Positions 45,410 to 53,571 of a DNA stretch of 64,000 nucleotides are shown one piece after another (within the stretch, counting starts at the first letter, position 1; every line of letters starts with the position of its first letter). The stretch is from a bacterium. GTDB taxonomy: Bacteria; Orphanbacterota; Orphanbacteria; Orphanbacterales; Orphanbacteraceae. The stretch spans positions 3,702-67,701 of the forward strand of contig JALGYY010000013.1 of the NCBI GenBank assembly GCA_025782575.1. The letters run 5' to 3'. The translations under genes and the position numbers were made by a program. The notes beneath the pieces are model-generated. The model saw only the letters and a program-made list of their open reading frames with translations. It did no database searches and was not told the origin of the DNA.

Positions 45410-46609
45410 CGTTTGACGCTTCATTGACTGCTCTTTGCGAAGCCGGGCCGTCAAGTTACCCTTTCTGCCGATTCGAATCGTTTCCAGGCCGAGCCATCCG
45501 GCAAACCGGACAAGCTCGAGCATCAGTTCCCTGGCGACCCTTCTCTCATCCGGGCCATCCTCCAGAAACGCGCTTTGCACGAGGAGTTTCCCGGCCTTCC
45601 GATCCGCCTTCAGATCGACACGGGCGGTAAGCTCGCCATTCAGTAGAAAGGGGAGCACGTAATAGCCGTAGATCCGCTTAGGTGCAGGTACGTAGATTTC
45701 GATCCGATACTGAAAATTGAAGATACGTTCAGCCCGCTTGCGCTCCCAGATGAGCGAATCGAAGGGACTGATGAGCGTCCCTCCCTCAACGCGCCTGGGA
45801 AGCCTGGCTCTTGGATGCAGATAAGCGGGATCCTTCCACTCCTTCACCCGAACCGGTAATAGCTCCCCCCCATCCACGAGCTCGGCGAGTCGCGGCCGGG
45901 CCACCGGCACAGGCAGGCGATAGTAGTCTGCCAGATCTTTCGCCGTGCCGATTCCATGAGCCTCTGCAGCATGCAGCAGCAACGATCGGTGGGCTTCCTC
46001 TCTCGTCAGCTTGGGGGACGCGAGTATCTCAACCGGAATCACCCGCTCCGGGAGATCGTAGTAGCGGACAAATCGTTTTCTATGGGCGACGGCCAACCGG
46101 CCGGTCGCGAAGAGCCATTCAAGCGCCAGTTTCCCTTTTCCCCAGCCCCACCACGGATTTGAATTCTTACCTGGATCGGATAGATCCCTGATCGAGAGAG
46201 CACCCCGATCACGCACTTCTTCAAGAACGGCGTCTATGTATTCCGCATGCTCCCGAATGAATCTCTCCCCGTTTCTGCCGAATGATCGCGATCCCATCCG
46301 TGGCCTGAGAAGTGGGTAGTGTTTTACCGGCAGGAACGACGCTTCATGAGCCCAATGTTCGCAGAGGTTGCCCCGTTTGTAAGCGAACATGTCGAGGTTA
46401 TCACGTTCATAAGAACCAAGCCGCGAGTAGAAGGGCATGTAGTGCGCGCGCACAGCAACATTGACCGAATCAATCTGAGCCAGTTTTACGCGACTCATCA
46501 CCCGCCGGAAGTGTCTAGCATCGATCCGGCCCCGAGGGCGTGGATCGGTAAACCCCTGTGAGGCCAGGGCGATTCGCTTTGCTTCGTCGTTTGAAAAATC
46601 AGATTTCAT
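45407..46609 (-). CDS. ycaQ: YcaQ/AlkX-type DNA glycosylase (winged-helix family)
   Basis: A 400-residue member of the winged-helix glycosylase family that unhooks interstrand DNA crosslinks and removes bulky alkyl bases. The catalytic Q-x-D motif appears as LAQIDSVNV near residue 44; QxD, rather than QxQ, is the YcaQ/AlkX form. EHWAHEASFLP, GKLALEWLF and the C-terminal beta-barrel block LISPFDSLIWERKRAERIF are also typical. The full family length is present. It is monocistronic as far as the sequence shows. Confidence 0.88.
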   Translation of the reverse strand: MKSDFSNDEAKRIALASQGFTDPRPRGRIDARHFRRVMSRVKLAQIDSVNVAVRAHYMPFYSRLGSYERDNLDMFAYKRGNLCEHWAHEASFLPVKHYPLLRPRMGSRSFGRNGERFIREHAEYIDAVLEEVRDRGALSIRDLSDPGKNSNPWWGWGKGKLALEWLFATGRLAVAHRKRFVRYYDLPERVIPVEILASPKLTREEAHRSLLLHAAEAHGIGTAKDLADYYRLPVPVARPRLAELVDGGELLPVRVKEWKDPAYLHPRARLPRRVEGGTLISPFDSLIWERKRAERIFNFQYRIEIYVPAPKRIYGYYVLPFLLNGELTARVDLKADRKAGKLLVQSAFLEDGPDERRVARELMLELVRFAGWLGLETIRIGRKGNLTARLRKEQSMKRQT

Positions 46610-46645
46610 TTATGTCACAAGGGTGAGTCGTTCCGAATCCTGTTG

Positions 46646-46849
46646 TCACGTTTCCCGTTCCCATATCGTCTGAACTGTTGAAACGGCCAGCCCGGCACGT
46701 TCACAGTTCCGAAAACTCTCTGTGCCTTGCTCCACATCGGTCAACACCGACAGCAGCCCGATCGATGCGGCATGAAGCTCATGACGGGCGGCCATCCACG
46801 TGAGAGCCGCCGACGGCCGGAATCCATGCTCCCGGAGAGCGGCGGTCAC
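46646..46849 (-). pseudogene. GNAT acetyltransferase C-terminal remnant
   Basis: The short frame reads ALREHGFRPS and then HAASIGLLSVLTDVEQGTES followed by FRNCERAGL. The second part is the C-terminal acetyl-CoA-binding end of a GNAT domain. The beginning (RIDLDPENTNAEVTAAL, open a further 90 bases upstream) resembles an internal part of the same family, with the intervening region missing. No start or complete fold remains. This looks like a decayed gene with an internal deletion; the evidence is limited. Confidence 0.4.
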
Positions 46850-46985
46850 TTCGGCGTTCGTGTTTTCAGGATCGAGATCGATTCTGGTGGGTGCATCGCA
46901 TTGAAGCGGGAATACGCTATGTCGAGCTCCCTGATTTCACCAGGGCCGGGGAGCTCCAGTTCATCGCCGGGGGTTTCGCCATGGA

Positions 46986-47984
46986 TCAGCCCGAGTGAAG
47001 ATCAGCGAGAGTTCCGAGCGCCCCGCTCAGCCCCTTGTGAATCTTATCGATGTCTTCCTGATTCCAGTTTTCGCGGTCTTCCCTGATAAATGAAGTCAGG
47101 TCATCCCGATTGTCGAACGGTGCCATAGGAATATGCCACGTCCGCGTAACGTAACGATTCCCCTCGGGCACAATACGCTCGACCCGAACCGTATTCGGCC
47201 GGTCTGACTGGCTGATCAGGTAATCCATGTCGTCGCACCCGTATTCACCGAGCATGACTTCCATCGGCACCGAGTGAAAAAGAATGGAGCCCTGGCCGTC
47301 GGGCCTCCCCCGCTCGATGTTCTTCTGCCGTGATTGCTCAGGAGTTACCCAGACATAGAGAATGCCGGCACGGTCCAGGATCTGTTCGGAAAGAACGGAA
47401 AGGGAATACTGGTAGCCTTGCGGCGGCGTCAGCGGGTAAGCCGCGCCGTTAGGACCGCCTCGTGCCGCCTCGATTATTATGGTTTTCCCTTTTTTGTCCT
47501 GGCTGTTCGTATCGTTCAGCTCGGCCAGGTGCTTCGCACACTCATCCTCGAGGGCACCGGCAACCTCGGAACGAATTCGATAGGGCACTTCTCCGAGAGC
47601 CCGGGGCAACCCTGCTTTCGCATGCGCTTCATCCAGACGATCGAACAGACGTTGTGCCGCCGACGGCACATTGAAAGTCCGCCCCTCCATGAGGTCGTCA
47701 TAATCCTCATTCAAAAGATGGATCAGCGTACCCCATTCGAAACCATCCAGGAAAGGGCGTGTCGGACCCTTGAAGAAGATGGGAGCAATACCTCGCGCGT
47801 AGAGTTCATCGTCAATCCGATGCATGAAATGGACATAGGGATAGTCATCCAGTTGAAGTGTTGATCCCATGTGCATTTCACTCTCGCACACATCTGCGGA
47901 GAGCGAGTTCATATAGGTCCGTACCTCCGACTTACCTGACGCCGGTAGCGCAAAAAGCAGAACTGTATCGAGCATCGAACTCAT
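46986..47984 (-). CDS. P-loop NTP-binding protein of unknown function
   Basis: A 332-residue cytoplasmic protein. It begins LLFALPASGKSEVRTYM, a Walker A-type loop (A-x-x-x-S-G-K-S) as in adenylate- and nucleotide-kinase-like proteins. KGKTIIIEAARGGPNGAAYP and ILYVWVTPEQSRQKNIERGR look like the Walker B region and the adenine/lid segment. No substrate domain is recognised. It lies 24 bases after the OPA-type transporter gene on the same strand, at the end of a four-gene operon, so it may phosphorylate a compound handled by that operon; this is inference. Confidence 0.75.
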   Translation of the reverse strand: MSSMLDTVLLFALPASGKSEVRTYMNSLSADVCESEMHMGSTLQLDDYPYVHFMHRIDDELYARGIAPIFFKGPTRPFLDGFEWGTLIHLLNEDYDDLMEGRTFNVPSAAQRLFDRLDEAHAKAGLPRALGEVPYRIRSEVAGALEDECAKHLAELNDTNSQDKKGKTIIIEAARGGPNGAAYPLTPPQGYQYSLSVLSEQILDRAGILYVWVTPEQSRQKNIERGRPDGQGSILFHSVPMEVMLGEYGCDDMDYLISQSDRPNTVRVERIVPEGNRYVTRTWHIPMAPFDNRDDLTSFIREDRENWNQEDIDKIHKGLSGALGTLADLHSG

Positions 47985-48008
47985 CTCACTTTTCCCTGTC
48001 CTTTCCGT

Positions 48009-49475
48009 TTAGCTTGCTGTCAGTTTCTTTGCTTTGGCATTCCAGAGCCGGATCGCGAGAATAAACCCGAGCAGCGCGGCCGGAATCATGGCGATCGGCC
48101 AGGCGGCCCAGTTCGCAGGATCGGTGGCCGGGCCGATCAGCTTCCCGGCCTCGCTCAGCTGCTCTTTCGGGAGGACGTAGGCGTAAGTGAACGACATGAC
48201 ACCGGTCCCGAGATAGACGAATCCATCTATGATACCGACCGCGACCCCCACATTCTTCTTACCGCCGAAGTCCATGCTCGCCGTACCGGACAGCATGCCG
48301 TGCACACCGATCACCGCCATCGACATGATGATGACAAGCGGGCCGACGATCGGATTCTTGTATGTGAATGCGAGAACGACCGCCCCCAGGAGCATCATCG
48401 CATAAAGAAGCGCCGCTACCGGGCCCCGCCGGGAACCGAATATGTGATCGGAAATCACGCCGGCCATGACGCCCCCTAAGATCCCGGCGCAGCAAAGCAA
48501 CAGTCCCCAGTGTTCATAGACGAAGCTCTCCTTGAGCCCGAGAAGTTCATCTGTCTGTTTGGCGAAGGTTCGATACCACTGCATGATCGCCTGGCGCAGG
48601 AATCCGCTGCAGAACTCGACGCCGGCGATTGTCATGATGACTGGATTGCGGAGCATCATTTTGAATACGGCGACGGCACCGAGAGGCGGGCCGTCATCGC
48701 CCGAAGAAGCATCGGCGGTATCGAAATCCTGAAGTCCCGCTTCGCCCGGCGTGTTTCGAACAAGCATCACGTCGAGTATCCAGAAGAGGCCGAGCGCGAC
48801 GCAGGGGAAGAAGAAGACCCACGTAAGCCCGAGTTGGTGCAGGATAATCGTGCTCCAGTCGAAAGCGAAATAAATTCCGAGCGATATGAGGATACCGAAT
48901 ATCGCACCGAATACGCCTCGCTCGCGGACGTGGAACCAGGAGGCGTTTACTTTGACAATCGCCACAGCGCCGAAACTCTGGAAGTACATGTTAGCGGCAT
49001 ACAGAACGGAAAAAACGGTTACGAATTTGGCTGAGAACATTTCGTGACCGGGGCCGTTATTCAATATCGACCATGTTACGAGCCCCATCAGAAAGTTCAT
49101 CAGGAGTGCGCCGGCCGCACCGAGCAATATCGAGAACCGGCCACCATAGCGATCTGTCAGCGGACCGTTGATGAGAAATGAGAGACCGTAAACAACTGTT
49201 CCCACGCCGAAGATGATGCCGAACGCATCATTCCCCATGAGCGGGCCTCCGCCCGCCCCCTCCATTTCTTCAAAAGCAAACTTGCTTACCTTCAGGTTGT
49301 AGCGGGCCATATAGAGGAATGCATATGTAAGGCCGAGGGGGAGCCAGTTCATCACCCGGCGGCGGCGGAAGGCCGCATCGTGGGAGACTTCGATCTTCGG
49401 CAGCCTGGTGATTACAACCGTGACAACGGTCAGAAGAATCAGTATCGGAGCGAGTTCTCCGATCCATCCAAGCAT
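48009..49475 (-). CDS. MFS transporter, OPA (organophosphate:phosphate antiporter)-like
   Basis: A 488-residue membrane protein with about twelve spans. RRRRVMNWLPLGLTYAFLYM followed by ARYNLKVSKF and GTVVYGLSFLINGPLTDRYG are the signature regions of the GlpT/UhpT organophosphate antiporter family, and AFTYKNPIVGPLVIIMS marks the second half. The first span before the Arg cluster is an extra N-terminal helix. Substrates of this family are phosphorylated sugars or glycerol 3-phosphate; the true substrate is unknown. GGAGG lies 6 bases before ATG 49475. The upstream methyltransferase frame overlaps its 5' end by about 200 bases. Confidence 0.88.
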   Translation of the reverse strand: MLGWIGELAPILILLTVVTVVITRLPKIEVSHDAAFRRRRVMNWLPLGLTYAFLYMARYNLKVSKFAFEEMEGAGGGPLMGNDAFGIIFGVGTVVYGLSFLINGPLTDRYGGRFSILLGAAGALLMNFLMGLVTWSILNNGPGHEMFSAKFVTVFSVLYAANMYFQSFGAVAIVKVNASWFHVRERGVFGAIFGILISLGIYFAFDWSTIILHQLGLTWVFFFPCVALGLFWILDVMLVRNTPGEAGLQDFDTADASSGDDGPPLGAVAVFKMMLRNPVIMTIAGVEFCSGFLRQAIMQWYRTFAKQTDELLGLKESFVYEHWGLLLCCAGILGGVMAGVISDHIFGSRRGPVAALLYAMMLLGAVVLAFTYKNPIVGPLVIIMSMAVIGVHGMLSGTASMDFGGKKNVGVAVGIIDGFVYLGTGVMSFTYAYVLPKEQLSEAGKLIGPATDPANWAAWPIAMIPAALLGFILAIRLWNAKAKKLTAS

Positions 49476-50157
49476 ATTGCCGCCTCCTGTGGAGAGATGA
49501 ACGTCTTAGGGATTTCGTAGCATGATACCACTTATCCTGAGTTGAATCGGACCGCTGTTTCATGAGACACCAGGTCGTCATCGCGCGGAGATTCTGCACA
49601 TTAGTCGTTTTGATCGGCTCGAGAAGAGTAGCCTGCAGTCCGGCGGTTCTGGAGAGCAGCGTCGATTCATCGACAAGATACCGCTCGCTCCCGTCGGGAA
49701 GTAGATAGCGCTCTCCCCCGATGCTCTTGATTCGGTCTTCGATCCCGATCGAGGATGCGAGCCGCGCGAAGAACATCCCCCCCGGCTTCAGCACGCGCCA
49801 CATCTCCCCCAGCTGAGCTTCGAATTCACGCTTATCGGCGGAAAAGTGCAATACGGCGATCGACAGGACAGCATCAAAACGGGAATCTTCGTAGGGAATC
49901 TCGCTCCCATCGACGACTTGAAAGTGATCAGCGGGAATCGTCGGCGCCAGTTGTCCGGCGAGTCCGCGCGCGCTTTCGATCGCCCGTGGATCCCGGTCGA
50001 TGCCGAATACGTCCAGTCCGGAGCGTAGAAAATAATTCAGATTCCGCCCCCCACCACACCCCACCTCAAGCACGGTGTCGCAGGAGTCAAACCGGCCCTT
50101 CAGAATCTGGTCGATCAGATAGATGTCGACGTGGGAAAACCAGTCGCGCGGGTTCAT
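49270..50157 (-). CDS. SAM-dependent methyltransferase (type 11), C-terminus running into next gene
   Basis: The start is ATG 50157, overlapping the stop of the upstream transporter gene by 4 bases. The class I methyltransferase fold is clear: VLEVGCGGGRNLNYF (SAM loop), GIDRDPRAIESA, FQVVDGSEIPYEDSRFDAVL, and LGEMWRVLKPGGMFF. Recognisable sequence ends near NLRAMTTWCLMKQ, where relatives normally stop. Here the frame stays open for about 85 more residues through the intergenic region and 206 bases into the MFS gene. The tail is Arg/Ser-rich and not protein-like, which suggests that the original stop codon was lost. The target is unknown. Confidence 0.8.
   Translation of the reverse strand: MNPRDWFSHVDIYLIDQILKGRFDSCDTVLEVGCGGGRNLNYFLRSGLDVFGIDRDPRAIESARGLAGQLAPTIPADHFQVVDGSEIPYEDSRFDAVLSIAVLHFSADKREFEAQLGEMWRVLKPGGMFFARLASSIGIEDRIKSIGGERYLLPDGSERYLVDESTLLSRTAGLQATLLEPIKTTNVQNLRAMTTWCLMKQRSDSTQDKWYHATKSLRRSSLHRRRQYAWMDRRTRSDTDSSDRCHGCNHQAAEDRSLPRCGLPPPPGDELAPPRPYICIPLYGPLQPEGKQVCF
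49523..49531 (-). promoter_or_regulatory. Possible internal promoter for transporter gene
   Basis: TGG-TATCAT on the minus strand, 48 bases before the MFS start. It matches the extended -10 motif seen at several genes. Confidence 0.35.
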
Positions 50158-50522
50158 CCGGAGAGAGAAACGAAGAAAACGCCGATACAGATGACAAGCG
50201 TGCCGACCAGGCGGGCGGGACCGGCGTCCTCCTTCAAGAGAAATCGCGAAGAGATCACGACGAGAACATAACTCAAACTGACCATAGGGAAAGCCCAGCT
50301 TACGTCGACGCGGGAGAGAACGACAAGCCACAGAATCGACGCGCCGAAAAACAGCAGGAAGCCGACGAGCACGAAAGGATTCAGGAAAGAAAAGATAACT
50401 TTCCTGATCGGGGAGGATGCGGAAGAAATGGGTCCTGCCGCCCCCATGCCGTGTTTCAGACTCAATTGACCGATAGACTGCAGAATCACGCAGATAAGTA
50501 TCAAGAGTAAATCGCTAGCCAT
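50154..50522 (-). CDS. Small EamA/SMR-type membrane transporter
   Basis: A 122-residue protein with four membrane spans. LLLILICVILQSIGQLSLKH, GASILWLVVLSRVDVSWAFP and LKEDAGPARLVGTLVICIGV fit the half-size DMT/SMR group (ArnE-like), which works as dimers and often flips polyprenyl-linked sugars. The start is ATG 50522 with GAGGG just upstream. It is the first gene of a run with a methyltransferase (4-base overlap), the OPA-type transporter and the P-loop protein. A role in cell-envelope sugar or lipid modification is plausible, not shown. Confidence 0.8.
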   Translation of the reverse strand: MASDLLLILICVILQSIGQLSLKHGMGAAGPISSASSPIRKVIFSFLNPFVLVGFLLFFGASILWLVVLSRVDVSWAFPMVSLSYVLVVISSRFLLKEDAGPARLVGTLVICIGVFFVSLSG

Positions 50523-50657
50523 CAATCCCTCGCAATCGGTTCGTGCCTCGTCTGAGCCAGTACATCATAACAGCAATCGCCCCTCCCCGGCGACCCGGGA
50601 TGCCCCTCCGGGGCGATCCAGACCATTTGAGAAAATCCCGATATCGTTCTTAAAAGC

Positions 50658-50687
50658 TTGACAATATTGACTGCCTGCCGATATATT
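50658..50687 (+). promoter_or_regulatory. Strong sigma-70-type promoter for RRM gene
   Basis: TTGACA, an 18-base spacer and TATATT give a near-consensus promoter. Transcription from it would leave a leader of about 200 bases before the RRM start codon. Confidence 0.7.
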
Positions 50688-50897
50688 ACCCATAGCTTTG
50701 GGTTTCCTACCGCATCGACTCGCCGTGTACGCCCCCGTTGATTCGAAGCCCGGTACAGGAAAGTGTTCTCAAGGTGTAGGGGTCCAGGCACCTCCGCATC
50801 GTTGCGGTGGACTGGGATTCCGCTTGTGGGGTCGTCGGCGAAATGCCGGGTCGGCCGATTAGAATGTTTTTCGGGGCGAGAGATTATTGGAGTAGAG

Positions 50898-51167
50898 ATG
50901 AAGCTGTATGTCGGAAACCTTCCCTTCAGTGCCACCGAGAGCGAAATTCGCACCCTGTTCGAAGAGCATGGAACCGTGAATGAAGTTGCTCTCATCACCG
51001 ACCGCGACACGGGTCAGCCCCGTGGTTTCGGTTTCGTCCAGATGGACGATGATGGTGCCAAGGCCGCCATGGGCGCGCTTGACGGCACCGACATGGGTGG
51101 CCGCAATCTGAAGGTCAATGAGGCCCGCCAGCGCGAAGAGCGTCGGCCCAGCGCCAATCGCTGGTAG
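50898..51167 (+). CDS. RNA-binding protein with one RRM
   Basis: An 89-residue protein consisting of a single RNA recognition motif: RNP2 LYVGNLPF at residues 3-10 and RNP1 RGFGFVQM at about 43-50, with the aromatic residues that stack on bases. A short basic C-terminal tail (RQREERRPSANRW) follows. Bacterial proteins of this type bind single-stranded RNA and are often cold-induced. GGAG lies 5-8 bases before ATG 50898. A strong promoter, a long structured leader and a clear terminator make it a single-gene unit that is probably highly expressed. Confidence 0.92.
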   Translation: MKLYVGNLPFSATESEIRTLFEEHGTVNEVALITDRDTGQPRGFGFVQMDDDGAKAAMGALDGTDMGGRNLKVNEARQREERRPSANRW

Positions 51168-51209
51168 CTCTCGATAGGGATCACCCTTGAGCGGTGATCA
51201 ATGCTAAGG

Positions 51210-51244
51210 AACCCGGGTGGCCCAGCGCCGCCCGGGTTTTCTCT
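51210..51244 (+). terminator. Rho-independent terminator of RRM gene
   Basis: AACCCGGGTGGC pairs with GCCGCCCGGGTT (one wobble) over a CCAGC loop, followed by TTTTCTCTTT. Confidence 0.9.
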
Positions 51245-51342
51245 TTCCCCATTCTTGAATCGGCGCGTCTATCCGGATAGCGGACCAGTGACCTGAATTC
51301 CGGGGTGAAATCCGCTGAGCGAAGACTAGCCGGGGCTTTGTC

Positions 51343-51984
51343 CTACTGTTTGTATGCGATCAGGAGGCCGTCTCTTACGGGGACGAGCGTTGACACCCAG
51401 GCGGGATCGTCGATCACCATGCGTGTCAATTCGCGAATTCCTTCTGTTGACGGATCCCGCTCTTCCTCGTCAAACACCCGGCCACTCCAGATCAAATTAT
51501 CTACGATCAAGACACCGCCGGAGCGGAGCTTTTCCGCGATGACGGGGAGAGAACCAGGATAGCCTTCCTTGTTGATGTCGTTAAAAACAAGGTCGAACGG
51601 GCCTTCAGTTTCACGGAGCGTCTGGACCGCTTCGCCGACGTGATACTCTACAAGGTCTTCGTGGCCGAGCGCCGCAAGATGGGTCTTTGCCCGGGACGAC
51701 AGATCTTCATCCCAGACCACGTGATGAACAAGTCCTCCCCCATTCTCTCGAACCGCTTTCGCGAACCATGCGGTGGAATAACCAAAGCCGGATCCGAGTT
51801 CGAATACCCGCCGGGCTCCGATCATCCGCGCCACCTGGTAGCACATGTAGCCTGCCGCAGGCCCAATAATCGGAAAATCCGAATCCTCCGCGATTTTCTC
51901 CATTTTCTGCATTTCTTCAGGACGGACAGGAACGAAACTCGTCATGTGTTCCTGGATCCGCGCGTAGTCCGGAATTTTGCTCAA
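51343..51984 (-). CDS. O-methyltransferase (class I, catechol/caffeoyl-CoA type)
   Basis: A 213-residue SAM-dependent enzyme. The start is TTG 51984 because AAGGAGA lies 7 bases upstream and the family N-terminus (SKIPDYARIQEHM) begins there. VFELGSGFGYSTAWFAKAV is the SAM loop, DLVFNDINKEGYPGSLPVIA supplies the metal-binding Asp pair, and LIVDNLIWSGRV is the third block, as in bacterial Mg-dependent O-methyltransferases. The usual substrates are catechols or related phenols; the actual substrate is unknown. It is transcribed alone, convergent with the RRM gene. Confidence 0.9.
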   Translation of the reverse strand: MSKIPDYARIQEHMTSFVPVRPEEMQKMEKIAEDSDFPIIGPAAGYMCYQVARMIGARRVFELGSGFGYSTAWFAKAVRENGGGLVHHVVWDEDLSSRAKTHLAALGHEDLVEYHVGEAVQTLRETEGPFDLVFNDINKEGYPGSLPVIAEKLRSGGVLIVDNLIWSGRVFDEEERDPSTEGIRELTRMVIDDPAWVSTLVPVRDGLLIAYKQ

Positions 51985-52027
51985 GACTATTTCTCCTTGG
52001 CCCCGAGGCTCTTGATTTCGCTGATGT

Positions 52028-52153
52028 TCAATCCTGTTCCCCGCCACGTCTTCGCGAGTCGATCACAGTAAAGATCTTACGATGGAGTTCCTGCCACGTA
52101 AACGGCTTCTGGAGAAAGAGGCTCTTGGGCAAGGAGGATCGGCCCAATACCGC
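52028..52153 (-). pseudogene. Response-regulator receiver C-terminal remnant
   Basis: The short frame LFLQKPFTWQELHRKIFTVI then DSRRRGG is the end of a receiver domain, with the conserved Lys-Pro-Phe of the last strand and the final helix. Nothing before about 52153 matches the family, so the rest is lost. It is probably the tail of a deleted hybrid kinase or response-regulator gene. Confidence 0.5.
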
Positions 52154-52221
52154 TTGGCGATTTGAGGAGACAGTGCCAGAATGAGTTCGATTGATTGAAT
52201 TCATAACCTGGGAGGAAATCC

Positions 52222-53046
52222 ATGGGCACCGCGGGTACAGGAATCGGGCAGGAGAGGAATCTGGCCGTTTTTCTTGATTTCGAAAATCTGGCACTTGGCT
52301 TCACGGGCCGGAAAGGCACCGCTTTTGACATTCAGCGCGTATTGGACCGCCTGCTCGAGAAGGGTAAAGTGATCGTGAAGATCGCGTATGCGGACTGGGG
52401 GAGCTTTCGTGAATACACGAAAAAACTCCACGAGGCGGGCGTTGAATTGATCGAGATTCCCAAACGATCTATGACCGGAAAGAACTCCGCCGATATCAGG
52501 CTCTGCGTCGACGCAATGGATCTCAGTTACAGCAAGGAACACATCAACACGTTTGTCGTTGTATCGGGGGACAGCGATTTCTCCCCGCTCGTATCCAAGC
52601 TGAAGGAAAACGGCAAATATGTAATCGGCCTTGGCATGCGAAAATCCACTTCCCGGCTTCTTTCCGATAACTGCGATGAATTCATTTACTACGAAGATCT
52701 GCACGGTGGATCCGGATCGGAAGCGGTCACTTCCGAGAAGAAAAAGATCCCCAAGGAAAAGCGGGATATCTATTTTCTTCTCTTCGATACGATTCGGGCT
52801 CTCCAGAGAGAAAACTGGGATGTGATCTATTCATCGCTCGTAAAAGATACGATGAAGCGAAAACAGCCGTCGTTCAACGAGTCGAGCTTCGGCTATCGAA
52901 GTTTCAGTGAGTTGCTCGAGGAAGTACAGGAAGCGGGCCACATTACACTTCGTACTGACGAGAGAAGCGGAACCTACGTTGTTACGCGGTTGAACTATGG
53001 GGGGGGGCGGCGACGACGACCGACCAGTTCCACCAGAAGGAGTTGA
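52222..53046 (+). CDS. NYN-domain ribonuclease-like protein with C-terminal LOTUS-type domain
   Basis: A 274-residue protein with AGGAA before ATG 52222. Residues 12-150 are a LabA/NYN PIN-like nuclease domain; the metal-binding acids are visible in VFLDFENLAL, NSADIRLCVDAM and VVSGDSDFSPLV. After a charged linker, residues 180-255 (RDIYFLLFDTIRALQRENWD then FSELLEEVQEAGHIT) resemble an OST-HTH/LOTUS RNA-binding domain, and the end is Arg-rich (GGGRRRRPTSSTRRS). It should cut or bind structured RNA. The SRPBCC gene starts 3 bases after its stop, so the two are co-transcribed. Confidence 0.9.
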   Translation: MGTAGTGIGQERNLAVFLDFENLALGFTGRKGTAFDIQRVLDRLLEKGKVIVKIAYADWGSFREYTKKLHEAGVELIEIPKRSMTGKNSADIRLCVDAMDLSYSKEHINTFVVVSGDSDFSPLVSKLKENGKYVIGLGMRKSTSRLLSDNCDEFIYYEDLHGGSGSEAVTSEKKKIPKEKRDIYFLLFDTIRALQRENWDVIYSSLVKDTMKRKQPSFNESSFGYRSFSELLEEVQEAGHITLRTDERSGTYVVTRLNYGGGRRRRPTSSTRRS

Positions 53047-53048
53047 GT

Positions 53049-53531
53049 ATGGCCGGGAAGATAACAAAGTCCGAGGCCGGTGTGGCGCAGTATGATCTCG
53101 AAATTGAAATCGGCGCCGACACCGGACGAGTGTGGGAGGCGCTGACCGTCGAGATCAACGCGTGGTGGCTGCCCGATTTCCACATGGTTGATCCGAAATC
53201 GGTTCTCACTTTCGATGCGCGAGCGGGTGGACACCTCATTGAGGAGATTCCCGGAGGGGGGAGTCTGCTCTGGTATACCGTGCACTGGATCAACTCCGGA
53301 GAGAAGACGATCCATATGGTTGGGCAGATCGCGCCGGACTGGGGCGGCCCGGCGACGAGCTTTCTTAGGCTCGTGCTGAATGAGCGCGATGACGGTTGCG
53401 TATTGCTCGTTTCCGACGCGCACCATGGCAACATTGACGACAACAATCTGAAGAACCTGCAGGAAGGATGGAGCGCCCTATTTTCGGACGGCTTGAAAAG
53501 ATTTGTGGAGGATGGCGTCCGATCGGATTGA
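53049..53531 (+). CDS. SRPBCC-domain (AHSA1-like) protein
   Basis: A 160-residue protein starting at ATG 53049, with AAGGAG 6 bases upstream inside the end of the NYN gene. YDLEIEIGADTGRVWEALTV at the N-terminus and the C-terminal NLKNLQEGWSALFSDGLKRF are the ends of the SRPBCC/Bet v1-like helix-grip fold, which holds a hydrophobic ligand. The AHSA1 group includes chaperone activators and small-ligand binders; no ligand can be named here. The tight coupling to a nuclease-like gene is unusual. Confidence 0.85.
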   Translation: MAGKITKSEAGVAQYDLEIEIGADTGRVWEALTVEINAWWLPDFHMVDPKSVLTFDARAGGHLIEEIPGGGSLLWYTVHWINSGEKTIHMVGQIAPDWGGPATSFLRLVLNERDDGCVLLVSDAHHGNIDDNNLKNLQEGWSALFSDGLKRFVEDGVRSD

Positions 53532-53571
53532 CCGGCCCTGGGGAGAAGCTCGATCGGGTGGAGACTCCCCC

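Noticed and set aside
50522-51010. 162-residue minus-strand ORF covering the RRM leader
   Set aside because: It overlaps a strong plus-strand promoter and the RRM gene and has no family-like sequence.
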